Origin: a bacterium UBP2_UBA4780
GTDB lineage: Bacteria > Edwardsbacteria > AC1 > EtOH8
Direction of reading: 5' to 3'
NCBI GenBank assembly: GCA_002403115.1
Contig: DHHE01000203.1
Span: 6,165-13,932 of the forward strand
DNA: 7,768 nucleotides
Of the stretch, positions 1 through 6,211 are shown piece after piece; positions within the stretch are counted from its first letter, which is position 1, and each line of letters starts with the position of its first letter. Below the pieces are notes generated by a model that saw only the letters and a program-made list of their open reading frames with translations, ran no database searches and had not been told where the DNA came from. A program made the position numbers and the translations under genes.

Positions 1-981
1 TCCGTCCAGGCCTGCCTGGGAACCCACGCCCTGATACAGGAGGGCGTCGTCTTCGCCAGGCTGGGCCTGGCCGTCATCGACGAGCAGCACCGGTTCGGGG
101 TCAGGCAGCGGGCGGCCATTCAGGCCAAGGGCGACCGGCCCCACGTGCTGGTGATGACCGCCACCCCCATCCCCCGGACCCTGTCCATGACGGTCTATGG
201 CGATTTGGACGCATCGGTCATCGACCAGATGCCGCCGGGCCGCCTCCCGGCCACCACCCGCTGGACCACGGAACACAACCGCGGCAAAATGCTCGATTTC
301 GTGGCCGGCCAGCTGGCCCGGGGCCGCCAGGCATTCTTCGTCTGTCCGGTGATAGACGAGGCCGGGGCCGGGGATGCCAAGGCGGCGGTCAAGCTTCACC
401 AGCAGCTTTCCCGGCGTTATCCCGGGTATTCGGTCGGCCTGCTCCACGGACGGCTCAAGGTCGACGAGCGCCGTGACGTCATGGAGCGATTCCGCCGCAA
501 CCAGGTCCGGGTGCTGGCGGCCACCACCGTGGTCGAGGTCGGCATCGACGTCCCCAACGCCACGGTGATGGTGGTCGAGCAGGCCGAGCGCTTCGGCCTC
601 TCCCAGCTCCACCAGCTCCGGGGCCGGATCGGCCGGGGCGGCCACAAGTCCTACTGCGTCCTGATGGCCGGGGACCGCCTCGGGCCCGAGGCCAGGGCCA
701 GGCTGGAGGCCATGCAGAGCAGCGCCGACGGGTTCCGCATAGCCGAGATGGACCTGGAGCTGCGCGGCCCGGGCGAGCTCTGGGGCTCCCGCCAGCACGG
801 GCTTCCGGAATTGCGCCTGGCCAACCTGGTCTCGGACGCCGGGCTCATCCCCCTGGCCCGGGAGGACGCCCTCGGCCTGACGGCCTCCGACCCCGACCTG
901 TCCCGGCCTGACAATCAGCGCTACCTCGACCTGGTGCGGCAGCATTTCGGACGGACCGGCGGCCTGCTGGGGGTGGGATGA
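1..981 (+). CDS. recG: ATP-dependent DNA helicase RecG, C-terminal part (5' end outside window)
   Basis: RecG is a superfamily 2 DNA translocase that remodels stalled replication forks and branch-migrates Holliday junctions. The reading frame is open from base 1, so the visible part is 326 residues, roughly the last half of a protein usually near 690 residues. The N-terminal wedge domain and Walker A motif lie outside the window. Numbering from the window edge, there is a DEQH box (residues 27-30, in the RecG context DEQHRFGV), motif III TATPIPRT (53-60), motif V TTVVEVGIDVPNA (about 175-187) and motif VI QLHQLRGRIGRG (about 202-213). After it comes the RecG-type tail with ELRGPGELWGSRQHGLPELR, part of the TRG translocation region. 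That tail separates it from Mfd, which shares the helicase motifs. The gene ends in TGA and is followed 23 bases later by a hairpin terminator. It converges with the minus-strand genes. No internal disruption is seen. Confidence 0.96.
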   Translation, partial: SVQACLGTHALIQEGVVFARLGLAVIDEQHRFGVRQRAAIQAKGDRPHVLVMTATPIPRTLSMTVYGDLDASVIDQMPPGRLPATTRWTTEHNRGKMLDFVAGQLARGRQAFFVCPVIDEAGAGDAKAAVKLHQQLSRRYPGYSVGLLHGRLKVDERRDVMERFRRNQVRVLAATTVVEVGIDVPNATVMVVEQAERFGLSQLHQLRGRIGRGGHKSYCVLMAGDRLGPEARARLEAMQSSADGFRIAEMDLELRGPGELWGSRQHGLPELRLANLVSDAGLIPLAREDALGLTASDPDLSRPDNQRYLDLVRQHFGRTGGLLGVG

Positions 982-1004
982 GTCCGCCCGCCATTAAATG
1001 AGGA

Positions 1005-1032
1005 AAGCCCTCCGGCATCAACCGGAGGGCTT
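1005..1032. terminator. Strong hairpin, probable bidirectional terminator between convergent genes
   Basis: Bases 1005-1015 (AAGCCCTCCGG) pair perfectly with 1022-1032 (CCGGAGGGCTT), giving an 11-bp stem with a 6-base loop CATCAA. On the plus strand a short pyrimidine tail (TTCTTG, partly within the stem) follows, suited to ending recG. On the minus strand the stem is followed by TTTCC and then an AT-rich stretch, suited to ending the barrel-protein transcript 87 bases after its stop codon. The T tracts are short, so strength in either direction is inferred, but position between two converging genes supports the call. Confidence 0.85.
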
Positions 1033-1118
1033 CTTGCAGGGCACCATCGGAATCAAATGTCGTGAAATACTTGGCTTTTTCGTGTATTTAGCAGGTTTCG
1101 CGGGGAAATAGGCGCCGA
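1033..1118. other. Intergenic spacer, 3' trailer of the minus-strand operon
   Basis: This spacer between the terminator hairpin and the stop codon of the barrel gene is clearly more AT-rich than its surroundings. I see no open reading frame or RNA gene in it. A weak 6-bp inverted repeat (AAATAC and GTATTT with a loop of about 13 bases) is present but is not convincing as a functional hairpin. Confidence 0.5.
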
Positions 1119-1748
1119 CTAAAAACCGCTCAGCTCCAGCCCGGCGCCGAAGCCCAGCCCGGACATCTTGAGATCGGTGAACAGGTTCTCGGCCTGGGTC
1201 TTGGAGACAGTGTTCCCGTTGTAGTAGACCCCTGCCAGCAGCGCGCTGCGGAACCCCAGTTTCAGCCGGGCGCCGCCGCCCACCCTCCAGCCGAAGCCGG
1301 AGTAGGTGCCGTCGTTGGGCTTGCTGGCCGAAACCACCTCCTCGCTGTAATTGTAGCTGACGTGGGCCAGGCCGTAGCCCAGCCGCCCCTCGATGAACGG
1401 GTTGATGCGCCCGCCCATGGGCAGGGTGACCGCCACCCCGGCCGTCAGCGGGAAGTACTTGACCGAATGCTCGAACTCCACCCTCCGGTTCTCCACGCTG
1501 ACGATGGCGCCGGCCGCGGTGTCCACCGGGACCACCGTCTCCTTCTTGAACGTCTTGTTGAAATAGTCGATCTGGACGGTGGCCATCACCATCTCGTCCA
1601 CTCGCTGGCCGAACCCCAGGCTCAGCATGGCCCCGCCGCCGCCCTCGACCCCCGAGGGGTTGAAGAAGCTTACGCCGCCGGTCAGGGTCAGGGCGCCGGC
1701 CAGTTGGGCCAGGGATAGTGTCGCCGCCAGCAACAGGCTTTTTCTCAT
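1119..1748 (-). CDS. Exported protein, probable outer-membrane beta-barrel
   Basis: This is a 209-residue protein with a clear Sec signal peptide: basic MRK, a hydrophobic core LLLAATLSLAQL and a likely cleavage site after A19 (AGA followed by L). The mature part is rich in glycine and in alternating hydrophobic/polar stretches ending in aromatic or small residues, such as ATVQIDYF, SALLAGVYY and GLGFGAGLELSGF. It ends in phenylalanine, the usual C-terminal signature recognised by the BAM assembly machinery. Size and pattern fit an 8-strand barrel of the broad OmpA/OmpW-like type, but no specific family is recognised, and its cargo or role is unknown. The frame stays open upstream to base 1955, but that extension overlaps the ferredoxin gene and is low complexity. 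The ATG at 1748 has AAGGAAG just upstream and immediately precedes the signal peptide, so it is the chosen start. It is last in the minus-strand gene series, 37 bases after the ferredoxin gene. Confidence 0.82.
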   Translation of the reverse strand: MRKSLLLAATLSLAQLAGALTLTGGVSFFNPSGVEGGGGAMLSLGFGQRVDEMVMATVQIDYFNKTFKKETVVPVDTAAGAIVSVENRRVEFEHSVKYFPLTAGVAVTLPMGGRINPFIEGRLGYGLAHVSYNYSEEVVSASKPNDGTYSGFGWRVGGGARLKLGFRSALLAGVYYNGNTVSKTQAENLFTDLKMSGLGFGAGLELSGF

Positions 1749-1785
1749 GGCGCTTCCTTCACTAGTTTTCTTTATACCGCAGGTG

Positions 1786-1986
1786 TCAGGCGTCCCGGTC
1801 CTCCATGGCGATGGCCGAGACCGGGCAGGAGTCGACGCAGGCCCCGCAGCTGGTGCAGCCGGCGGCGTCCTTGAGCACGGCCTTGTCCCCGTCCATCTCC
1901 AGCACGCTGACCGGGCAGGCCGAGATGCAGGCGCTGCAGCCGATGCAGGTGTCATTGTCGATCTTGGGCAGGCTCTTCTTGGGCAT
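1786..1986 (-). CDS. Small 2[4Fe-4S] bacterial-type ferredoxin
   Basis: This 66-residue cytoplasmic protein has the two symmetric cluster motifs of clostridial-type ferredoxins: CIGCSACISACP (cysteines 14, 17, 20, 24) and CTSCGACVDSCP (cysteines 44, 47, 50, 54). In this fold each group of three plus the remote fourth cysteine of the other motif binds one [4Fe-4S] cluster, giving a low-potential electron carrier. All eight cysteines and both following prolines are present, so both clusters should form. The N-terminus MPKKSLPKID has no signal peptide. The ATG is preceded at 7 bases by a full AGGAGG. The gene begins 11 bases after the ferritin-like gene and its ribosome binding site overlaps that gene's stop codon, so the two are probably translationally coupled. 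Its natural electron partner is not shown by the sequence; the ferritin-like neighbour is a candidate by context only. Confidence 0.95.
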   Translation of the reverse strand: MPKKSLPKIDNDTCIGCSACISACPVSVLEMDGDKAVLKDAAGCTSCGACVDSCPVSAIAMEDRDA

Positions 1987-1993
1987 GGTTCAT

Positions 1994-2000
1994 CCTCCTA
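1994..2000 (-). promoter_or_regulatory. Ferredoxin ribosome binding site overlapping upstream stop codon
   Basis: On the minus strand the sequence reads TAGGAGG. TAG (2000-1998) ends the ferritin-like gene and AGGAGG (1999-1994) is a consensus Shine-Dalgarno element 7 bases before the ferredoxin ATG at 1986. A ribosome terminating on the first gene therefore sits on the initiation site of the second. This arrangement is typical of translational coupling and suggests matched production of the two proteins. Confidence 0.85.
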
Positions 2001-2231
2001 TATTTTCTTTTTTGACAGGCGGGCGATGTCCTTGAGCACCTCGGCCTTCTTGCCGGCCAGCAGCCTCTCGTGCTTCAGCTCCTCGGACACCAGGCTCTTG
2101 AAAAGCACCTTGACGTCGTACTCGTAGGAGTAGGTTGCCTCCCTGGAGTACCTCTGCTGGGCCAGCCGTTCGTACTTGATGGCCATGTCCAGCGATTTAA
2201 CCAGTTTCTTCGCCAGTTTCAGGTCTTCCAC
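1998..2231 (-). CDS. Half-length ferritin/rubrerythrin-like protein (two-helix, putative di-iron)
   Basis: This 77-residue protein is predicted to be almost wholly alpha-helical. It resembles one half of a rubrerythrin-like four-helix bundle: a first helix AIKYERLAQQRYSREA carrying Glu21, then a second helix VLFKSLVSEELKHERLL carrying Glu51-x-x-His54. The 30-residue distance from the first Glu to the ExxH motif is what ferritin-like di-iron families use for one half-site. The second E/ExxH helix pair of a normal 130-190 residue domain is absent, and so is any rubredoxin domain. If it binds iron it would have to dimerise to build a full site, as reported for encapsulated ferritins and other half-ferritins. 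The tail is lysine-rich (LSKKKI). The start is GTG at 2231, with AGGAGG 5 bases upstream. The gene lies 40 bases after the YhaM-like gene and 11 before the ferredoxin. Iron storage, oxidase/peroxidase or purely structural roles are all possible; metal binding is inferred, not shown. Confidence 0.75.
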   Translation of the reverse strand: MEDLKLAKKLVKSLDMAIKYERLAQQRYSREATYSYEYDVKVLFKSLVSEELKHERLLAGKKAEVLKDIARLSKKKI

Positions 2232-2271
2232 TGTTTCCTCCTCGATGGGTTGAAGCTTTATGGTTTACGGG

Positions 2272-3267
2272 TTACAGCAGCCTGGGTTCTTCCGTTTCCT
2301 CCGGCGGTTCCGGAAGGTAGATGTGCCGGTCGATCAGGTTGACGTAGTCGCTCCAGCGGCGGTTCTGCCCGCCCTCGCGTTTTATGATCCGGGTGAAGGC
2401 GCCGGCCTGGGAGTCGAGATAGTCGCAGTGGTGGAGGACCAGGGCCTCCAGGGTGGCCGGGGTCACCGGCGAACCCTTCTCCCTTTCCCCGTGGTGGGAA
2501 ATGACCATGTGCCGCAGCCTCATGGCCGTCTCCTGGGGGAAGCCCTTGATCCTGGCCAGGCGCTCCCCCAGCATCTGGTCTCCCAGCACTATGTGCCCCA
2601 GCAGCCGGCCCTGGTCCGAGTAGTCGATAAAGGTGCCGGCCCTGTATTCCGGAACCTTGCCGACGTCGTGAACCAGGCAGCCGGTTATCAGCAGGTCGCG
2701 GTCCAGCAGGCCGTAGTTGGCCGCCGCCGCGCGGGCCAGACGGCAGACGGCCGCGGTGTGCTCGGCCAGCCCGCCGACGTAGGCGTGGTGCCACAGCTTG
2801 GCGGCCGGGGCGGCCTGGAACTGTGGGTAGAAGTCCCGGTCGTCGAAGAACAGGGCCAGCAGCTTCGACAGGTGCGGGTCCTTGACGGTCTTGATCTCGG
2901 TCCTGATGGCCGCCTCGCGGTCGGCCGGGGAAACCGGCGACTGGGCCAGGAGATCCTCGGGGCGGTAGTCCCCGGGCCCGGCCCTGCGAATGGCCTCCAC
3001 CCTCACCTGGGGGTTGTCGCGGAAGGAGCCCACCGTGCCCTTGACCTGGACGACGTCCCCGACCGCCATTTGCCCGTAGGCCCCGGCCGCGTCGTTCCAC
3101 ATCACCCCGTCTATCCGTCCGGTGGCGTCCCCCAGCTCCAGCGAGAGGAACTGCTTGCCGTCCGAATCCTTGGTGCGGAGCTCCATCCGGCGCAGGGCGA
3201 AGCAGGAGATCACCTCCCGGCCCTGCCACGTGGCCTCCTTCATTTCCTTGACGTACGCTTTGGCCAT
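2272..3267 (-). CDS. YhaM-like 3'-5' exoribonuclease (OB fold plus HD domain)
   Basis: This 331-residue protein is close in length to B. subtilis YhaM (about 314). Residues 16-95 resemble a nucleic-acid binding OB fold (KQFLSLELGDATGRIDGVMW then VVQVKGTVGSFRDNPQVRV). Residues about 157-290 form an HD phosphohydrolase domain: WHHAYVGGLAEHT with His170, the defining pair His200-Asp201 in CLVHDVGK, then GHIVLG with His225, SHHGERE with His258-His259, and HHCDYLDSQ with Asp282. These are the metal-binding positions of the family, which removes nucleotides from RNA 3' ends and in some members acts on DNA. The C-terminal end is acidic (PEPPEETEEP). The ATG at 3267 gives the typical N-terminus MAKAYV but has no Shine-Dalgarno; instead a 7-bp inverted repeat sits 8 bases upstream. 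It follows the exonuclease-helicase gene by 41 bases, so co-expression is likely. The substrate in this organism is inferred. Confidence 0.88.
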   Translation of the reverse strand: MAKAYVKEMKEATWQGREVISCFALRRMELRTKDSDGKQFLSLELGDATGRIDGVMWNDAAGAYGQMAVGDVVQVKGTVGSFRDNPQVRVEAIRRAGPGDYRPEDLLAQSPVSPADREAAIRTEIKTVKDPHLSKLLALFFDDRDFYPQFQAAPAAKLWHHAYVGGLAEHTAAVCRLARAAAANYGLLDRDLLITGCLVHDVGKVPEYRAGTFIDYSDQGRLLGHIVLGDQMLGERLARIKGFPQETAMRLRHMVISHHGEREKGSPVTPATLEALVLHHCDYLDSQAGAFTRIIKREGGQNRRWSDYVNLIDRHIYLPEPPEETEEPRLL

Positions 3268-3275
3268 CGACTGAT

Positions 3276-3294
3276 GATTTTAACCGCTAAAATC
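3276..3294. repeat. AT-rich palindrome upstream of the YhaM-like gene
   Basis: GATTTTA (3276-3282) and TAAAATC (3288-3294) are perfect inverted copies around the 5-base spacer ACCGC. It lies in the 41-base gap between the exonuclease-helicase stop and the YhaM-like start, 8 bases before that ATG, where a ribosome binding site would normally sit. It could be a protein-binding operator or an RNA hairpin affecting translation. It shares its GATTTT...AAAATC core with the palindrome at 6183-6203. Confidence 0.55.
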
Positions 3295-3308
3295 CCGCTT
3301 GTCAACCA

Positions 3309-6134
3309 CTATGTTCCATCGTGTTGCAGAAACTCCATCGCCTGCCACAGCTGTTCCTGGTTCTGGCAGACGGCCGTGGGCATCACCGGCAGCGAGCGGA
3401 GGAACACCTGGCCGTAGTCGCTGGTCGCCGCCCGGGGGTCGCACAGCACCGCCAATCCGCGGTCGGTCTTGTTGCGGATCAGCCGGCCGAAACCCTGGCG
3501 CAGGCGGATGACCGCCTCGGGAAGCAGGTAGCGATGGAAGGCGCTGCCCCCGGCCTGCTCGATGGCCTGGCACCGGGCCTCGACCAGGGGCTCGGTGGGC
3601 ACCGAGAAAGGCAGCTTGGTGATCACCAGCAGCTCCAGGGCCTGCCCCGGCAGGTCCACCCCCTCCCAGAACGAGCTGGTGCCCAGGACGATCGAATCCT
3701 TCGACCTCCGGGCCGTCTCCAGCAGCTGGGCCGGGTTGCCGTCGATGCCCTGGGCCAGGGCCGGGACGCCGGCCTTGACCAGCCTCCAGTAGCACCGGTG
3801 CAGCAGGTCGAAGGAGGTGAACAGCACCAGGGTGCCGGTGCGCGTTTTCTGGAGCATGTCCTCGATCAGGCGCGACACCTGCTCGTTGAAGTCCTTGTCC
3901 CTGGGCGACGGCAGGAAGTTGACCACCGCCAGGCCTGCCTGGGAGCCGTAGTCGAAAGGCGACTTAAGCAGCAGATGCTGGACCCGGTCCCGGTCGGCCA
4001 GCGCCAGGCCGGAGCGCTCCAGGAAATAGTCGAATCTTCCGTCGACCGAGAGGGTGGCCGAGGCGTAGACCAGGGTCTTGAGGTTGGGATGCAGCTGCCG
4101 GGCGATCACCTTCCCCACCTCCAGCGGTCCGGAGGCCAGGATCAGGCCCTGCTCGCGGAACTCGACCCAGTGGACGTGATCCCTGGCGTCGGCCGAGACC
4201 AGCCTGGCCAGGGTGTCCGAGATCCCCGCCGCCTGCTGTCCGCCCAGGCGCAGCTGGTCGACGAAGGCCTCCTGCTCGATCCGGTCCAGGCCCTCGGCCT
4301 GGGACATCCACTCGGTCAGCAGCCGCAGGCGGTCGGACAGCAGGAGCAGTGATTCCACCAGGCCGCCGGCCGCCTCCTGGAGTTCCGCCTGCAGATTGTC
4401 CCCCGGCCGGAACCTGATCTTTTCCCTGGGCCCGGCCTTCTGCCTCCATTTTGACAGGAACAGCCTGTCGGACAGTTTCCCGCATTCCAGGACGGATTCG
4501 CCCAGCTCGAGCAGCTGGCTTTGCCAGTCCTTGGCCGCCGCGCCGCCGTGACGGTGGCTCTTGAGCCAGGCCCCCAGCTTGGCCAGCAGGCCGGATTCCC
4601 CGGCCTTGCGGGAATACAGCCCCTGGAGGAAGTTATGGACCTCCCAGCGGTTGAGGCTCAGGCCCAGGTAATCGGTGGCCACCTGCTCCAGGTTGTGGGC
4701 CTCGTCGAAAATAAGCCGTTGGTGCTCAGGCAGGATCCGGTTCTGCGAGACCAGGTCGGTGAACAGCAGCGAGTGGTTGACCACCACCAGCTCTGCCTCC
4801 TGGGCCGCCTTCCGCGCCCGGAACAGGAAGCACCTCCGGTAATGCTGGCAGCGGCCGCCCTGGCAGGTGGCCGACTCGGCCGAAAGCTTGGCCCACAGCC
4901 CCGGCGCCCGCCCGGTGTTGAACCCGCCGTGCTCGGAGACGTCGCCGCTCTGGGTGGACTCGGCCCAGACGGCCAATATCATGGCCTCGGCCCTCTCCCT
5001 GCCGGACAGCAGAAGGTCCGGGTACTGGACCGACTCCCGCCACTTGCGCCAGCAGAGGTAGTTGCCCCGGCCCTTGAGGAGCGCCGCCCGGAACGGCCCC
5101 AGGGCCGCCTCGGCCAAGGGAATATCCTTGTAGTACAGTTGCTCCTGGAGGTTCCGGGTGTAGGTGGAGACGACCACCCGCTCCCGGTTCCTCCTGGCCC
5201 AGACGGCGGCCGGGGCCAGATAGGCGAGGCTCTTGCCCACCCCGGTGCCGGCCTCCACCGTCAGGAACAGGTCGTCCTCCAGCGCCTTTCCGATCCTGTC
5301 CGCTATCTCCTCCTGCTCCAGCCGCCGCTCGAATTCGGGGCCCATGACCTGGGACAGGGTGCCTCCCGGGCCGAAAACCTCGGCCATCGACTCCACCGGC
5401 TTCGGCCTCGCCGGATACGCAGCCCGCTTCCGCCCGACCCGCATCGCGTTCTCCAGCGCGGCGCCGTCCACCTGGAAGCCGGTCTCGCCGGCCCGGCCGT
5501 GCCGGCCGCCCTCGGCCAGCGCCTCCAGCAGCCCGCGGTAATGGCCGGGGGCGGCCGCCAGAAGCACCCGAAGGACGTCCTCGCCGCGCCGCCCCAGCGC
5601 GGCGCAGGCCAGGCGGAACAGGTCGGCGGTGGCCGCGGCGTCCTCCAGCGCCCGGTGGGAGCGGCCGGGATGGAAGCCGAACAGGCGGGCCAGGTATTCC
5701 AGGCCGTGCGACCGCAGCCCGGGAAAGGCCGCCCGCGAAAGGTCGAGGGTGTCCCAGACCTCGGCCGGCGGCTGCCAGCGGGCTTCGAGGAATTCCAGGT
5801 CGAAGGCCGCGTTGTGCAGCACCACCGGCTTGTCGCCGGCAAACTCATTGAACTGCCGGACAGCTTCCTCCAGCCCCGGCGCCCCCTCCAGATCGGCCTC
5901 GCTTATGCCGGTCAGCCGCTTTACCGGAAGGGGGATTTTCTTATCGGTGTGGACGAAAGTACGGAATGTTTCTTGCTTGCCCCCGTCGCTTGAAAGCACC
6001 GCCCCGATCTCGATGATCTCGTCCTGGGAGTGCGACAGGCCGGTGGTCTCCAGGTCCAATGCCACGAAGGCGAGGGGTTCCGCTGCCCCCCTCGCCTTCG
6101 TGCTGGTCGGTTTCCTCGTTCTTCTTGCCGGCAT
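3309..6134 (-). CDS. dinG: DnaQ-type 3'-5' exonuclease fused to DinG/XPD-family Fe-S DNA helicase
   Basis: This is a 941-residue two-part protein (residue numbers below count from the TTG codon at 6137, so subtract 1 for the ATG start). Residues about 22-185 form a DEDDh exonuclease like the proofreading subunit epsilon of DNA polymerase III: Exo I DLETTG (Asp28, Glu30), Exo II HNAAFDLEFL (Asp113) and Exo III HRALEDAAAT (His161, Asp166), all intact. After a linker, residues about 260-942 form a superfamily 2 DinG-like helicase: Walker A EAGTGVGKS (Lys302), DEAH box (478-481), ASATL (692-696), GTSSFWEGVDLPG (819-831) and QGFGRLIRNKTDRG (881-894). Four cysteines, 362, 425, 430 and 436, match the Fe-S ligand pattern of E. 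coli DinG, including identical spacing of the last three. The protein should unwind and degrade DNA, probably in repair or R-loop/fork clearance. ATG at 6134 was preferred to the adjacent TTG; only a weak GGAAAG lies upstream. The exonuclease begins within 25 residues, so no longer N-terminus is needed. Confidence 0.93.
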   Translation of the reverse strand: MPARRTRKPTSTKARGAAEPLAFVALDLETTGLSHSQDEIIEIGAVLSSDGGKQETFRTFVHTDKKIPLPVKRLTGISEADLEGAPGLEEAVRQFNEFAGDKPVVLHNAAFDLEFLEARWQPPAEVWDTLDLSRAAFPGLRSHGLEYLARLFGFHPGRSHRALEDAAATADLFRLACAALGRRGEDVLRVLLAAAPGHYRGLLEALAEGGRHGRAGETGFQVDGAALENAMRVGRKRAAYPARPKPVESMAEVFGPGGTLSQVMGPEFERRLEQEEIADRIGKALEDDLFLTVEAGTGVGKSLAYLAPAAVWARRNRERVVVSTYTRNLQEQLYYKDIPLAEAALGPFRAALLKGRGNYLCWRKWRESVQYPDLLLSGRERAEAMILAVWAESTQSGDVSEHGGFNTGRAPGLWAKLSAESATCQGGRCQHYRRCFLFRARKAAQEAELVVVNHSLLFTDLVSQNRILPEHQRLIFDEAHNLEQVATDYLGLSLNRWEVHNFLQGLYSRKAGESGLLAKLGAWLKSHRHGGAAAKDWQSQLLELGESVLECGKLSDRLFLSKWRQKAGPREKIRFRPGDNLQAELQEAAGGLVESLLLLSDRLRLLTEWMSQAEGLDRIEQEAFVDQLRLGGQQAAGISDTLARLVSADARDHVHWVEFREQGLILASGPLEVGKVIARQLHPNLKTLVYASATLSVDGRFDYFLERSGLALADRDRVQHLLLKSPFDYGSQAGLAVVNFLPSPRDKDFNEQVSRLIEDMLQKTRTGTLVLFTSFDLLHRCYWRLVKAGVPALAQGIDGNPAQLLETARRSKDSIVLGTSSFWEGVDLPGQALELLVITKLPFSVPTEPLVEARCQAIEQAGGSAFHRYLLPEAVIRLRQGFGRLIRNKTDRGLAVLCDPRAATSDYGQVFLRSLPVMPTAVCQNQEQLWQAMEFLQHDGT

Positions 6135-6182
6135 CAACGATTAACTTTCCGCCGCCGCTCCCGCTTCTGTTTGCGTGCTAGG

Positions 6183-6203
6183 CTGATTTTGCCTGAAAAT
6201 CAG
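6183..6203. repeat. AT-rich palindrome upstream of the exonuclease-helicase gene
   Basis: CTGATTTT (6183-6190) and AAAATCAG (6196-6203) are perfect 8-bp inverted copies around GCCTG. The element lies between the ThiC-family stop codon and the exonuclease-helicase start, about 50 bases upstream of the latter, and touches a run of seven G (6203-6209). On the minus strand there is no T tract after it, and the stem is AT-rich, so it is a poor intrinsic terminator for the upstream gene. An operator or a processing/stabilising hairpin is more plausible. It shares its core with the palindrome at 3276-3294. Confidence 0.6.
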
Positions 6204-6211
6204 GGGGGGCC

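Noticed and set aside
1064..1091. Possible second terminator hairpin with AAATAC/GTATTT arms
   Set aside because: The stem is only 6 AT-rich base pairs with a loop of about 13 bases, and the strong hairpin at 1005-1032 already explains termination.
1749..1955. N-terminal extension of the barrel protein to base 1955
   Set aside because: It would run through the ferredoxin gene in another frame and place the signal peptide 69 residues inside the protein. The ATG at 1748 has a good ribosome binding site and starts exactly at the signal peptide.
2260..3417. Plus-strand open frame (385 codons) opposite the YhaM-like gene
   Set aside because: It is antisense to clear OB/HD-domain coding sequence, has no ribosome binding site or domain, and its composition is that of a shadow frame.
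4521..5993. Long plus-strand open frame (490 codons) opposite the exonuclease-helicase
   Set aside because: It lies antisense to a gene with intact catalytic motifs and has the low-complexity Gly/Pro/Gln/Arg-rich composition expected of a shadow frame in GC-rich DNA. No recognisable domain.
6183..6203. Reading the palindrome after the ThiC-family gene as an intrinsic terminator
   Set aside because: The stem is AT-rich and no T tract follows on the minus strand, so it does not have terminator form; kept as a repeat of unknown role.
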